Shown piece by piece: positions 9,137 through 18,173 of a DNA stretch of 64,000 nucleotides (position 1 is its first letter; every line of letters begins with the position of its first letter). Below the pieces are notes generated by a model that was given only the letters and a program-made list of their open reading frames with translations, did not search any database and was not told the DNA's origin. Source of the DNA: Velocimicrobium porci (GTDB lineage: Bacteria > Bacillota > Clostridia > Lachnospirales > Lachnospiraceae); the NCBI RefSeq assembly GCF_009696045.1, contig NZ_VUMT01000004.1, positions 62,001 through 126,000 of the forward strand, given 5' to 3'. The position numbers and the translations under genes are program-made.

Positions 9137-9865
9137 TTAAATCTCAATTAAAATAATGGATATATTATCCTTTCCACCATTCTCATTGGCCTTTTCAATC
9201 AACTGTCGTGCTGCACTTTGTATATCATCCTGGCAGTGTCTGACTATGTACATAATATCATCATCATCCATCATATTGCAAAGTCCATCCGAACAAAGCA
9301 GTATACTATCCCCTTTCAATAATGGAACTTCAAAGTAATCAGCTACTACCGTCTTTGCTGTCCCAAGTGCCCTTGTAATAATATTTTTATTCGGATGAAA
9401 TCTGGCATCTTTTCGGTCCAGTTCTCCATTTTTAATCATTTCCTCTACTAAAGAATGATCTTCTGTCACCTGCTTAATCTGGTCACCATTTATTATATAC
9501 AATCTTGAATCACCAATATTAGCTACATACAGCAAATTATCATCCGAAATCATCGCTGCAACAAAAGTTGTACCCATGCCTTCAAGATCACTATTATTGG
9601 CTGCCTCTTCATATAATCGTTTGTTTGCTTTGCCAATTGCCTCTTCCATTGTACTGATTGGTGTTCTTAACGGGCTGTCTTGAATACTTTTCACTACTGT
9701 TTCAACACAAGTCTTTGAAGCATAATCTCCTGCTTTATGCCCGCCCATTCCATCAGCAACAATAAAAAGATTTGGGAAACTTCCTACTGCATTTTCTTCA
9801 CAAAATACATAATCTTGATTTATCTTTCTCTTTACGCCAACGTCCGTTATAGAAAATGCTTTCAT
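9137..9865 (-). CDS. prpC: PP2C-type Ser/Thr protein phosphatase
   Basis: The 242-residue soluble phosphatase has the PPM/PP2C motif order: KRKINQDYVF near the N-terminus, VADGMGGHKAGDYAS (about 36-50), TTFVAA, NIGDSRLY, LCSDGLCNMM and KDNISIILI at the C-terminus. The acidic residues that bind the two metal ions are all visible. It dephosphorylates proteins modified by the downstream PASTA kinase. Such kinase-phosphatase pairs are almost always adjacent in Firmicutes. The ribosome binding site is GGAGG. It follows rlmN by 18 bp. Confidence 0.95.
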   Translation of the reverse strand: MKAFSITDVGVKRKINQDYVFCEENAVGSFPNLFIVADGMGGHKAGDYASKTCVETVVKSIQDSPLRTPISTMEEAIGKANKRLYEEAANNSDLEGMGTTFVAAMISDDNLLYVANIGDSRLYIINGDQIKQVTEDHSLVEEMIKNGELDRKDARFHPNKNIITRALGTAKTVVADYFEVPLLKGDSILLCSDGLCNMMDDDDIMYIVRHCQDDIQSAARQLIEKANENGGKDNISIILIEI

Positions 9866-9883
9866 TTATTCCCTCCTCCTATC

Positions 9884-10924
9884 TTATTTCGTTTTGTCCA
9901 TATAACTTTTTCTTAACTGTCCACAGGCCGCATCAATATCGCTGCCCATTTCTCTTCTAATTGTAACGTTTATTCGATTTTTTTCAAGTATATTTTTGAA
10001 TTTTTGTATATATTTGTCTTCTGCATGCGTAAAGTTTCTTTCCTTAATTGGATTGACAGGAATCAGATTGATATGGCAATTCATACCACGAACCCGTCCA
10101 ATTAGCTCTTTCGCATTTTCTTCACTGTCATTCACACCTTTTACCAGACTATACTCAAAACTAATTCTGCGTCCCGTCTTATCATAATAGTATTGACATA
10201 CTTCCATAATTTCATCAATACTATATTTATTCGCGACCGGCATTAATTCTTTTCTTATTTGGTCATTTGGAGCATGCAGTGAAATAGCCAATGTTATCTG
10301 CAATTTTTCATCTGCCAACATTCTTATTTTTTCCACAAGCCCGCAAGTTGATACCGTAATATTTCTCTGACTTATGTTAAGACCATTTTCGTCACTCACC
10401 ATATAAATAAATTTTAGCAGATTATCATAATTGTCCATTGGTTCTCCGGTTCCCATAACAACAATGTTAGAAACCCGCTCACCTGTTATTCTCTGAATCT
10501 CATATACTTGAGAAAGCATTTCTGAAGGTGCAAGATTACGCTCTAAGCCTCCTAATGTAGATGCACAGAAACGGCAGCCCATTCGGCAACCAACCTGAGA
10601 AGAAATACACACACTATTCCCATGTTTATATTTCATAAGGACGCTTTCAATTACCCTGTCATCTGCCAGCTGAAACAAGAACTTACTTGTACCATCCTGT
10701 TTTGATGTTCTGCGATCTACCATTTTCAGTGGTGCCAGCTCATAATTTTGCTCTAGCTTTTCACGAAATGACTTTGAAAGATTTGTCATTTCATCAAAAG
10801 ATACTGCTAACTTTTTATGAATCCATTCATAGAGCTGCTTTCCACGAAATGCTTTTTCACCTAATTGTACCATCTCATCAATTAATTCCTTCTGATTCAA
10901 TGATTTTATATCTTTTCTCTCCAT
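9884..10924 (-). CDS. rlmN: Dual-specificity 23S rRNA/tRNA adenine-C2 methyltransferase RlmN
   Basis: This radical-SAM enzyme of 346 residues has the CxxxCxxC cluster at C113, C117 and C120 (CRMGCRFC) and the C-terminal methyl-carrying cysteine at C334 (AACGQLR). The GTGEPMDNYDNLL block is typical of RlmN. It methylates A2503 of 23S rRNA and A37 of some tRNAs. The ATG at 10924, with AAAGGA ahead of it, is chosen over an in-frame upstream start that would lie inside rsmB. It lies 10 bp after the rsmB stop. Confidence 0.95.
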   Translation of the reverse strand: MERKDIKSLNQKELIDEMVQLGEKAFRGKQLYEWIHKKLAVSFDEMTNLSKSFREKLEQNYELAPLKMVDRRTSKQDGTSKFLFQLADDRVIESVLMKYKHGNSVCISSQVGCRMGCRFCASTLGGLERNLAPSEMLSQVYEIQRITGERVSNIVVMGTGEPMDNYDNLLKFIYMVSDENGLNISQRNITVSTCGLVEKIRMLADEKLQITLAISLHAPNDQIRKELMPVANKYSIDEIMEVCQYYYDKTGRRISFEYSLVKGVNDSEENAKELIGRVRGMNCHINLIPVNPIKERNFTHAEDKYIQKFKNILEKNRINVTIRREMGSDIDAACGQLRKSYMDKTK

Positions 10925-10934
10925 AATTTCCTTT

Positions 10935-12299
10935 CTATTTTCTTCTAAACTTAGCAAAAAAGAAGCCATCTGTTTTATGTTTTCCCGGAAGTAATTGCAA
11001 ATATCCTCTTTTTGTTGTAGATGACTTTAAGTTGTCTGGCATGTTAGAATCAAGCGTTTCCAATTCAAACTCTTTATATTGTTCTAAAAGCCAATTTACA
11101 TTATCTATATTCTCAATATGGTTAATCGTGCAGGTACTATACATCAATATACCTCCCGGCTTTACATATTGAACTGCCTGACTCAAAATTCTTCGTTGAA
11201 GTTCTGCCAAAGCTTCAATGTCTTCTTTTTTCGTTTTATATTTAATATCTGTCTTTTTTCCGATTACACCAAGACCAGAACAAGGTAAATCCGCCAATAC
11301 AATATCCGCCTTGCCAATGTCCTCTTTTCTCAATTCCGTCGCATCATATACCTCTGCTTTCAGATTTGAAAGTTCTAAACGTGCTACATTTTCATTGATA
11401 AATGCAACCTTGTCTTCTGATACATCTCTGGCAGATACAATCCCCGTCTTATTCAGAAGTTCTGCTATATGGGTACTTTTCCCTCCCGGTGCCGCACATA
11501 AATCGATGACATAATCACCATTTTTTACTCCGGACGTATATGCAACAAGCATGGAGCTTTCATCTTGAACTTGAAATAATCCCTGTCTGAATGCTTTTAT
11601 TTTCTTTAAATAGTTATAATCTGATATTTTCAACGCAAAAGGCAGATAATCTCCCTCTTTTACGGTAATTTTCTCTTCTAATAACTGCTGTCTTAATTCT
11701 TCCACTGTAACCTTCGTCTGATTACATCGAATCGTTGTCTGCTTCTGTTCCAAAAATGCTTTTAGCATCTCTTCTATCTGCTCATAAGAATATTCTGTAA
11801 GCCACAAATTAAGAATCCATTCTGGAAAAGAATAAGTCACCATAAGATATTCTTTTGGCTGTTTTTCTTTATCTGGCCATAAAATCTCATCTTTTTTCCT
11901 GCTAATATTGCGAAGAACACCATTTACAAAACCTTTTAAGTTATAAAAACCTTTTCTTTGTGCCAGTTTTACCGCCTCATTGCAGGCTGCACGATCCGGC
12001 ACCTGATCCATATACATAATCTGATAAACACCCATACGAAGAATGTTTCGTATTGGAGCCTTCATCTTTGTCGTCTTTACTTTTGAAAATTGATTAATAA
12101 TGTAATCAATTTCAATTACTCTCTCAATTACACCTTCTGTCAGGCGGGATAAAAAAGCTCTATCCTGCTTTTCCAGATACTGATATTTTAATAAAGTATT
12201 GTGGATAGCTACATTACTATAGCTATCCTGCTCCAACACTTCAATTAATATCAAAAGAGAAAGCTCTCTTAAATTTACCTTTTTTTCCTCTTTAGTCAC
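10935..12299 (-). CDS. rsmB: 16S rRNA (cytosine(967)-C(5))-methyltransferase RsmB
   Basis: An N-terminal NusB-like RNA-binding domain (about residues 1-140) precedes a SAM-dependent Rossmann domain with DLCAAPGGKSTHIAEL, ADLPCSGLG and the catalytic YSTCTI motif. It forms m5C967 in 16S rRNA. The best start is GTG at 12299: GGAGG lies about 8 bases upstream, inside the end of the peptidase gene, and start and stop overlap in an 8-bp segment. A TTG five codons earlier is possible but has no ribosome binding site of its own. Length about 454 residues. Confidence 0.94.
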   Translation of the reverse strand: MTKEEKKVNLRELSLLILIEVLEQDSYSNVAIHNTLLKYQYLEKQDRAFLSRLTEGVIERVIEIDYIINQFSKVKTTKMKAPIRNILRMGVYQIMYMDQVPDRAACNEAVKLAQRKGFYNLKGFVNGVLRNISRKKDEILWPDKEKQPKEYLMVTYSFPEWILNLWLTEYSYEQIEEMLKAFLEQKQTTIRCNQTKVTVEELRQQLLEEKITVKEGDYLPFALKISDYNYLKKIKAFRQGLFQVQDESSMLVAYTSGVKNGDYVIDLCAAPGGKSTHIAELLNKTGIVSARDVSEDKVAFINENVARLELSNLKAEVYDATELRKEDIGKADIVLADLPCSGLGVIGKKTDIKYKTKKEDIEALAELQRRILSQAVQYVKPGGILMYSTCTINHIENIDNVNWLLEQYKEFELETLDSNMPDNLKSSTTKRGYLQLLPGKHKTDGFFFAKFRRK

Positions 12300-12999
12300 G
12301 ATCTCTTCCTCCAAATAAAAGAAGCAGTCTTAACAATTGTAGTACAGATCCTGCAGCGGCTGCTACATAAGTCAACGCAGCTGCCTTTAATACCTTTTTG
12401 GTCTGACTTACTTCTGAATTATATAAAATACCAGAATCTCCCAAAATTCTTACCGCACGGGCAGAAGCATTAAATTCCACTGGTAATGTCACTAATTGGA
12501 ATAATACAGCGGCAGAAAAGAATAAAATTCCAAGCTGAATAAAGATTCCACCGGCATTCCCTAAGAAAATTCCTAAAAGAATCAGAGGCCAGCTGATATT
12601 CGCACCTATATTTGCAATTGGGACAATTGCACTTCGAATTTGAAGTGGGACATACCCTGTCGCATGCTGAATCGCATGTCCACATTCATGGGCTGCGACT
12701 CCAATTGCAGCAACCGATGTCTGATTATAAACAGAATCCGATAACCGCAATACCTTTGTTCTTGGATCATAATGATCGTTCAAATCTCCACGAATATGTT
12801 CAACTCGAACGTCATAAATTCCAGAAGACTGTAAAATTCTCTGTGCCGCCTCAGCACCCGTATAACCGGACATGCTCCGCACTCTTGAATACTTTGCAAA
12901 TGTGGATTTTACTTTTGCAGATGCCAAAAGCGACAATACAACTCCAATAATTACCAGAAAATAGGTTGGATCAAAATAAAAACCATAACCATATCCCAT
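12292..12999 (-). CDS. Membrane neutral zinc metallopeptidase (YugP type)
   Basis: The 235-residue protein has an N-terminal membrane segment, the zinc signature HECGHAIQHA (about residues 113-122) and several hydrophobic segments near 130-185 and at the C-terminus (about 205-228). This matches the PF04298 neutral zinc peptidase family, represented by Bacillus YugP; its physiological substrate is not established. In many Clostridia it lies between fmt and rsmB, as here. The start has AGGAGTGA upstream. Its stop overlaps the rsmB start. Confidence 0.88.
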   Translation of the reverse strand: MGYGYGFYFDPTYFLVIIGVVLSLLASAKVKSTFAKYSRVRSMSGYTGAEAAQRILQSSGIYDVRVEHIRGDLNDHYDPRTKVLRLSDSVYNQTSVAAIGVAAHECGHAIQHATGYVPLQIRSAIVPIANIGANISWPLILLGIFLGNAGGIFIQLGILFFSAAVLFQLVTLPVEFNASARAVRILGDSGILYNSEVSQTKKVLKAAALTYVAAAAGSVLQLLRLLLLFGGRDRD

Positions 13000-13011
13000 A
13001 CTTTATCACTC

Positions 13012-13941
13012 CTACTTTAATATTGTTCCTGTATGAATCTCATAACCTCGCAAAAAGGCTTCGATATCCATACGTTTTTTGCCTTCTAGTTGCACTTCCT
13101 TTAATGTAAGAGCTCCCATACCTGTTTTTACAATAACAGAATGTTTTGTAACTTCGATAATTTCTCCCACTTCTCCTTCTCTCTCTTCTTCTAGCACATC
13201 AACATTCCATATCTTTAATGTTTTCCCATCTAAAGAAGTATATGCACTCGGCCATGGATTAAGTCCGCGAATCAGTCGTTCAATTTCAATTGCCGGTTTG
13301 GAAAAATCAATATGTCCCATTGTTTTACTTAACATTTTTGCATAATTTGACTGGGCATCATCTTGCTTTATCCGTACTAGCGTACCATTTTCAGCCTTCT
13401 CTAATGTTTCTAAGATTAGTTCTCCTCCTAATGAAGCTAACTTATCATGCAAACTTCCTCCCGTTTCATCAGGAGCAATCGCAACTTCTTTTTTCAGCAA
13501 CATATCACCTGTATCAAGACCTTCTTCCATATACATTGTAGTAAGACCCGTCTTTTCTTCTCCATCAATAACCGCCCATTGAATCGGAGCCGCTCCCCGA
13601 TACTTTGGAAGTAAGGAAGCATGAATATTGATACATCCATATCTTGGAATCTCTAATATGTCTTTTGGAATTATCTGACCAAATGCAATTACTACTATAA
13701 CATCCGGATTTAGTTCTTTCACCTTTTCTACAAAAGCTTCCTCTCTTACTTTTGCCGGCTGATAGACAGGAAGATCGTGCTTTAGTGCTATTTCTTTTAC
13801 AACAGGATAGGAAACTGCCTTTCCCCTTCCCTTTGGTTTATCAGGCTGAGTTACAACACCTATCACCTGATGTTTGGAAGCAAGCAACGTTTCTAAAGTT
13901 GGAACTGCGATGTCTGGCGTTCCCATAAATAATACTCTCAT
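13012..13941 (-). CDS. fmt: Methionyl-tRNA formyltransferase
   Basis: The 309-residue protein begins MRVLFMGTPDIAVP and carries the formyl-tetrahydrofolate binding and catalytic block INIHASLLPKYRGAAPIQWAVIDG (catalytic Asn, His and the conserved SLLP loop), followed by TGLTTMYMEEGLDTGDML. The C-terminal OB-like domain binds initiator tRNA. It formylates Met-tRNAfMet for translation initiation. It starts directly after the def stop codon (no gap), the usual def-fmt pairing. Confidence 0.96.
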   Translation of the reverse strand: MRVLFMGTPDIAVPTLETLLASKHQVIGVVTQPDKPKGRGKAVSYPVVKEIALKHDLPVYQPAKVREEAFVEKVKELNPDVIVVIAFGQIIPKDILEIPRYGCINIHASLLPKYRGAAPIQWAVIDGEEKTGLTTMYMEEGLDTGDMLLKKEVAIAPDETGGSLHDKLASLGGELILETLEKAENGTLVRIKQDDAQSNYAKMLSKTMGHIDFSKPAIEIERLIRGLNPWPSAYTSLDGKTLKIWNVDVLEEEREGEVGEIIEVTKHSVIVKTGMGALTLKEVQLEGKKRMDIEAFLRGYEIHTGTILK

Positions 13942-14430
13942 TTATTCACCATCCTCTTCCAATTCACGATTGTCAATTAAATCTCCTTCCACTTTTTCCA
14001 CATACAAATGCCCATCTAAATGATCAATCTCATGGCAAAGTGCCCTTGCCATCAGACCTTCCCCTTCTACTTCAATTTCTTCCATCTTCTCATTGAACGC
14101 TTTTACCTTTGCATAATTTGGTCTTGTTACAATTCCAGATTTGCCAGGCACACTTAAACAACCTTCTGCTCCTGTCTGTTCCCCACTTGTTTCTACAATA
14201 ACTGGATTGATTAAAACAACCGGTGAATCACACTCCGAAGATATATCAATCACAACAATTCTCTTTAAAATACCAACCTGAGGTGCTGCCAAACCAACGC
14301 CATATTCCTTATACATTGTTTCCAACATATCATGAATTAGTATTTTCGTTTTTTCATTCACTTCTTTTACCTGTTTTGCCTGTTTTGTTAAAACAGGATC
14401 ACCAATCTTTCTAATATTTCTTAATGCCAT
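13942..14430 (-). CDS. def: Peptide deformylase
   Basis: The three PDF motifs are present in order: GVGLAAPQVG (motif I, about 44-53), EGCLSVPG (motif II, containing the metal-binding Cys) and HEIDHLDG (motif III, the HExxH site). It removes the N-formyl group from nascent proteins. The ATG at 14430 is preferred over a GTG three codons earlier because AAAGG is properly spaced only for the ATG. The product is 162 residues long with a short acidic C-terminal tail. Confidence 0.95.
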   Translation of the reverse strand: MALRNIRKIGDPVLTKQAKQVKEVNEKTKILIHDMLETMYKEYGVGLAAPQVGILKRIVVIDISSECDSPVVLINPVIVETSGEQTGAEGCLSVPGKSGIVTRPNYAKVKAFNEKMEEIEVEGEGLMARALCHEIDHLDGHLYVEKVEGDLIDNRELEEDGE

Positions 14431-14445
14431 AGATTTCACCTTTCT

Positions 14446-16680
14446 TTAATAACTGTTCATTGGATCAAAATCAAACTGAACCGTGATTTTTTTCATCGCA
14501 TCCGAATAATGAACTAATCCTTCTAAGTAGTTTTTTATTTGCTTTAAAATCTCATATTCCGGAGATTTTATATAAAGTATCTGTCTATAGATATCATTTA
14601 GTTTCGATAACTCCGCCTTAGCAGGTCCGATTAACTTCACCTTTTCTTTTAGAAGCAATTCTTCTTCTACCGCCCTTTTCAAATAATTAGCCGAAAAAAT
14701 TGCCTTTTCTTCTTCTTTTGAAGTAACTAAAATCGCTAAAATATGAGAAACCGGAGGATAGTCAAGCATCTTTCGATATGCAATTTCTTCCTGATAAAAA
14801 GCAGTATAATTATTCTTTGCAGCAGTCCGAATACTATAATGCTCTGGATTATAAGTCTGAATAACAACTTCTCCGCTGTCAGTGCCTCTTCCTGCCCGTC
14901 CTGATGCCTGCAAAAGGAGCTGAAAGGTTCGTTCAGCCGAACGATAATTCCCTGCATATAAAGACAAATCGGCAGCCAAAATCCCAACCAGTGTAACTTC
15001 TGGAAAATCGTGTCCTTTCACAATCATCTGTGTTCCTATCAGAATATCGGCTTCATGATTTGCAAAAGCAGAAAGAATCTTTTCGTGACCATCCTTTCCT
15101 TTTGTTGTATCGGTATCCATTCTAAGCACCCTGGCACCCGGAAATTCTTTCAAAACCATTGCTTCAATTTTTTGTGTACCGGTTCCAAATGCAGCAATAT
15201 AAGGAGAGCCGCAAGATGGGCACTGTTGTAACATAGCCACTTCATATCCGCAATAATGGCATTTTAAATTGCCATCTTTATGATAAGTTAAAGAAATATC
15301 ACAATGAGGACATTTTATCACATAGCCACAACTTCTACAAGAAACAAAGCCTGCATACCCTCTCCGGTTAATAAAAAGAATAATCTGTTTTTTTTGTTCT
15401 AGCCTCTGTTGCATCAATTTCCGTAATTTCCTGCTAAAAATCGAACGATTTTTTGATTTCAGCTCTTCTCTTAAATCTACAACATGAACCGTTGGAAGTG
15501 TTCCCTTACCTGCACGATTTTTCATTGTGAATAATTGATATTCCCCTTTTAAAGCTTTGTCATATGCTTCAATTGATGGAGTAGCAGAACCTAAAATAAC
15601 ACTAGAACCAGTCATTCTCGCCCGTTCAATCGCCGTTTCTCTTGCATGATATTTAGGAACACTTTCACTTTTATAACTTCCTTCATGCTCCTCATCTATT
15701 ATAATAAGACCTAATTGTGGAAATGGCGTGAACAACGCAGACCTTGGTCCGATAATAATATCAATTTCTCCCCGTTTGGCTCTCAAATATTGGTCATACC
15801 GTTCACCCTGAGATAACCTGGAATGAAGAATAGAAATCCTGTCACCAAACCGTTTATAAAATCGCATAACGGTCTGAAAGGTCAGTCCAATTTCCGGAAT
15901 CAGCATAATTACCTGCTTTCCCTCTGCCAGAACCATTTCAATAATTGACATATAAACTTCCGTCTTTCCACTTCCTGTTACGCCATGAATTAAATAGGTT
16001 TTTCGAATATTCTGTTTATAATCAGCCGTAATTGCCGAAACAATCCTTTCTTGCTCTTCATTCAAAGAAACCGGAACAAAATTCCTATCAATCTGTTTAA
16101 TCGGATTGCGATATCTATGCTCGGTAATAATCTCAATATAGCCTAACTGCTCTAAATCCCTAATTGTTGTCCTTGCAATCGAAAACTTAGATACCACAAT
16201 CTGATACTCCAACTGTTCCTGTTCCAATAGCACTTCTAGCAGACGAGCTCTTCCTTTATGATTCTTTTTCTTCGACTGTTCTAAAAATGCTACTGTTTCT
16301 TCAATGGTACGTTTCCTCTTAATGTATTTTTTTTCTACACTTTTTACTGTCTTTTTTACAGGAATTACTGTCTTCAAAGCATCATTTATCGTCGCTCCAT
16401 AATTTTCTTTCATCCAATAAGCTAAACTGATTAGCTGAGATTCGATTACTACACCATGTTCAACTACCTGCTGTAGAGGCTTCATTTTTTTCAAATCCCA
16501 ATTTGGTACTTCTGACAAACCGACAATATAGCCCTGAATCAGCCTATTTCCTCTTCCGAACGGAATTTTTACTAAAGCACCAATGACTGCCTTTTTCTCT
16601 AATTCTTCCGGCACAATATATTGATATGTTTTATCTAAATTTTCATGTGAAATATCCACGATAACATCAGCAAATATCAT
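14446..16680 (-). CDS. priA: Primosomal replication protein N' (PriA helicase)
   Basis: The 744-residue superfamily 2 helicase has an N-terminal 3'BD-like domain, Walker A GVTGSGKTEVY (about 234-244), the DEEH box in IIIDEEHEGSYK, and a zinc-binding module with the cysteine pairs CRSCG, CPHCD, CHYCG and CPSCG in the middle of the helicase lobes, which is diagnostic for PriA. It reloads the replicative helicase at stalled forks. The start has AGGTGAG upstream. priA-def-fmt is a conserved Firmicute string. Confidence 0.95.
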   Translation of the reverse strand: MIFADVIVDISHENLDKTYQYIVPEELEKKAVIGALVKIPFGRGNRLIQGYIVGLSEVPNWDLKKMKPLQQVVEHGVVIESQLISLAYWMKENYGATINDALKTVIPVKKTVKSVEKKYIKRKRTIEETVAFLEQSKKKNHKGRARLLEVLLEQEQLEYQIVVSKFSIARTTIRDLEQLGYIEIITEHRYRNPIKQIDRNFVPVSLNEEQERIVSAITADYKQNIRKTYLIHGVTGSGKTEVYMSIIEMVLAEGKQVIMLIPEIGLTFQTVMRFYKRFGDRISILHSRLSQGERYDQYLRAKRGEIDIIIGPRSALFTPFPQLGLIIIDEEHEGSYKSESVPKYHARETAIERARMTGSSVILGSATPSIEAYDKALKGEYQLFTMKNRAGKGTLPTVHVVDLREELKSKNRSIFSRKLRKLMQQRLEQKKQIILFINRRGYAGFVSCRSCGYVIKCPHCDISLTYHKDGNLKCHYCGYEVAMLQQCPSCGSPYIAAFGTGTQKIEAMVLKEFPGARVLRMDTDTTKGKDGHEKILSAFANHEADILIGTQMIVKGHDFPEVTLVGILAADLSLYAGNYRSAERTFQLLLQASGRAGRGTDSGEVVIQTYNPEHYSIRTAAKNNYTAFYQEEIAYRKMLDYPPVSHILAILVTSKEEEKAIFSANYLKRAVEEELLLKEKVKLIGPAKAELSKLNDIYRQILYIKSPEYEILKQIKNYLEGLVHYSDAMKKITVQFDFDPMNSY

Positions 16681-16691
16681 TTGACACTCAC

Positions 16692-18155
16692 CTATAATGC
16701 TTTCAATTTATCCACAATTTCATCTGTGTGCATTCCACGCGAGCCTTTTACAAGAACTGCATCACCCGGTTTCAAAATTGTTTTTAAATAAGCAATTGCT
16801 TCTTGATTGGAATTAAAAGAACGTGCGTTAATTCCTTTTCCTTCCGTTTCAATTGCTTCTTTAATCGCTTTTGCTTCTTTTCCAATCGTTACAACTTCTT
16901 CTGTATAAGCCTCCTTATACTTTGTACTTGCAATATAGCTTCCTACTTCATAGTGACAGGAATGAGATACTTCTCCTAACTCTAAAACATCGGCCAGTAC
17001 TGCAATATGGCGCTTTGCCTGTGGCATCTGAAGCAACACAGAAATTCCGCTTTTCATGGAATCAGGGCTGGCATTGTAAGTGTCATCAATGATATAGATT
17101 CCTTTGTGCTCAAAAATCTGTCCTCTCATTGCAATTGGTTGATAAGTACGTAAGCCTTCTTTCGCCATAGCCGGTTTAATTCCTAAATGATAGGCAACAG
17201 CCAGAGCAACCAAAGCATTATTAACATTATGAAGTCCTAACACCGAAAGTTCAATCTCTTCTGTTCCGTCCGGATAGTGAAGTGTAAAATAAGTTTTTCC
17301 CTGCTCCGTCTTAATATTGTTTCCATAAAACCTGCAAGCTTTTTCTGTTCCAAAGAAAATACATTCTGTATCTGCCAATTTTTCAGCTGTTTTCTCTGTT
17401 ACCGGTATTTCTATCTTCGGATTAATTTGTAACAGTAAAGTATCATCACCATTTAAAAATAATTTACTTTTCGGACGAAACTCATTGATAATATTTAATT
17501 TTTCTTTTCGAATGTTTTCTTTACTTCCAAGTTGTCCGATATGGGAAACTCCAATATTGGTCATAACCGCCATATCTGGTCTGGCAATCTTAGCAAGGCG
17601 TTCCATTTCTCCTTCCTCACTCATTCCCATTTCAATAACTGCCACATCATAATCTTTTTCTAAATAAAACATCATAAGAGGCAAACCAATCTGACTATTC
17701 ATATTACCAATTGTTTTTAGCACATGGTATTTTGTTTCCAGTGCGGCAGAAATCATCTCTTTTGTTGTCGTTTTTCCAACGCTTCCTGTAATTCCAATTA
17801 TCGGAAGTGTAAACAAATTACGATAGTAAGCTCCAAGTGCCTGCAATGCCTGCAATGTATCTTCTACATATATTACACAACGATTGTTCCACTCACTCGT
17901 ATCGCCTAAATCTCCATCTTCTAAAAGTTCTTTCTCCGTCTTATGATGAGAAGTAAAAGAAGCTACTGCACCATTTTCAAATGCATTCCGAATGAACTGA
18001 TGTCCATCAACCCGTTCTCCTATAATTGGAACAAATAATGCACCTTCTTTTATTTCTTTTGAATTAACACCAACAGAAGTGACCTTTTGATTCTCACTGC
18101 CTGTCAATAATGTACCATTTACAGCGTTTACAATCTCTTTTACCAATAATTCCAT
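16692..18155 (-). CDS. murF: UDP-N-acetylmuramoyl-tripeptide--D-alanyl-D-alanine ligase
   Basis: This 487-residue Mur ligase has the ATP-binding loop GITGSVGKTTTKEM (about 119-132), MurF-typical EMGMSEEGEM and NIGVSHIGQLGSKENI, and DDTYNASPDSM in the C-terminal part. It adds D-Ala-D-Ala to UDP-MurNAc-tripeptide, completing the soluble lipid-linked wall precursor. It directly follows murE (18 bp). Confidence 0.96.
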   Translation of the reverse strand: MELLVKEIVNAVNGTLLTGSENQKVTSVGVNSKEIKEGALFVPIIGERVDGHQFIRNAFENGAVASFTSHHKTEKELLEDGDLGDTSEWNNRCVIYVEDTLQALQALGAYYRNLFTLPIIGITGSVGKTTTKEMISAALETKYHVLKTIGNMNSQIGLPLMMFYLEKDYDVAVIEMGMSEEGEMERLAKIARPDMAVMTNIGVSHIGQLGSKENIRKEKLNIINEFRPKSKLFLNGDDTLLLQINPKIEIPVTEKTAEKLADTECIFFGTEKACRFYGNNIKTEQGKTYFTLHYPDGTEEIELSVLGLHNVNNALVALAVAYHLGIKPAMAKEGLRTYQPIAMRGQIFEHKGIYIIDDTYNASPDSMKSGISVLLQMPQAKRHIAVLADVLELGEVSHSCHYEVGSYIASTKYKEAYTEEVVTIGKEAKAIKEAIETEGKGINARSFNSNQEAIAYLKTILKPGDAVLVKGSRGMHTDEIVDKLKAL

Positions 18156-18173
18156 CTCAAATTTAACCTTCCT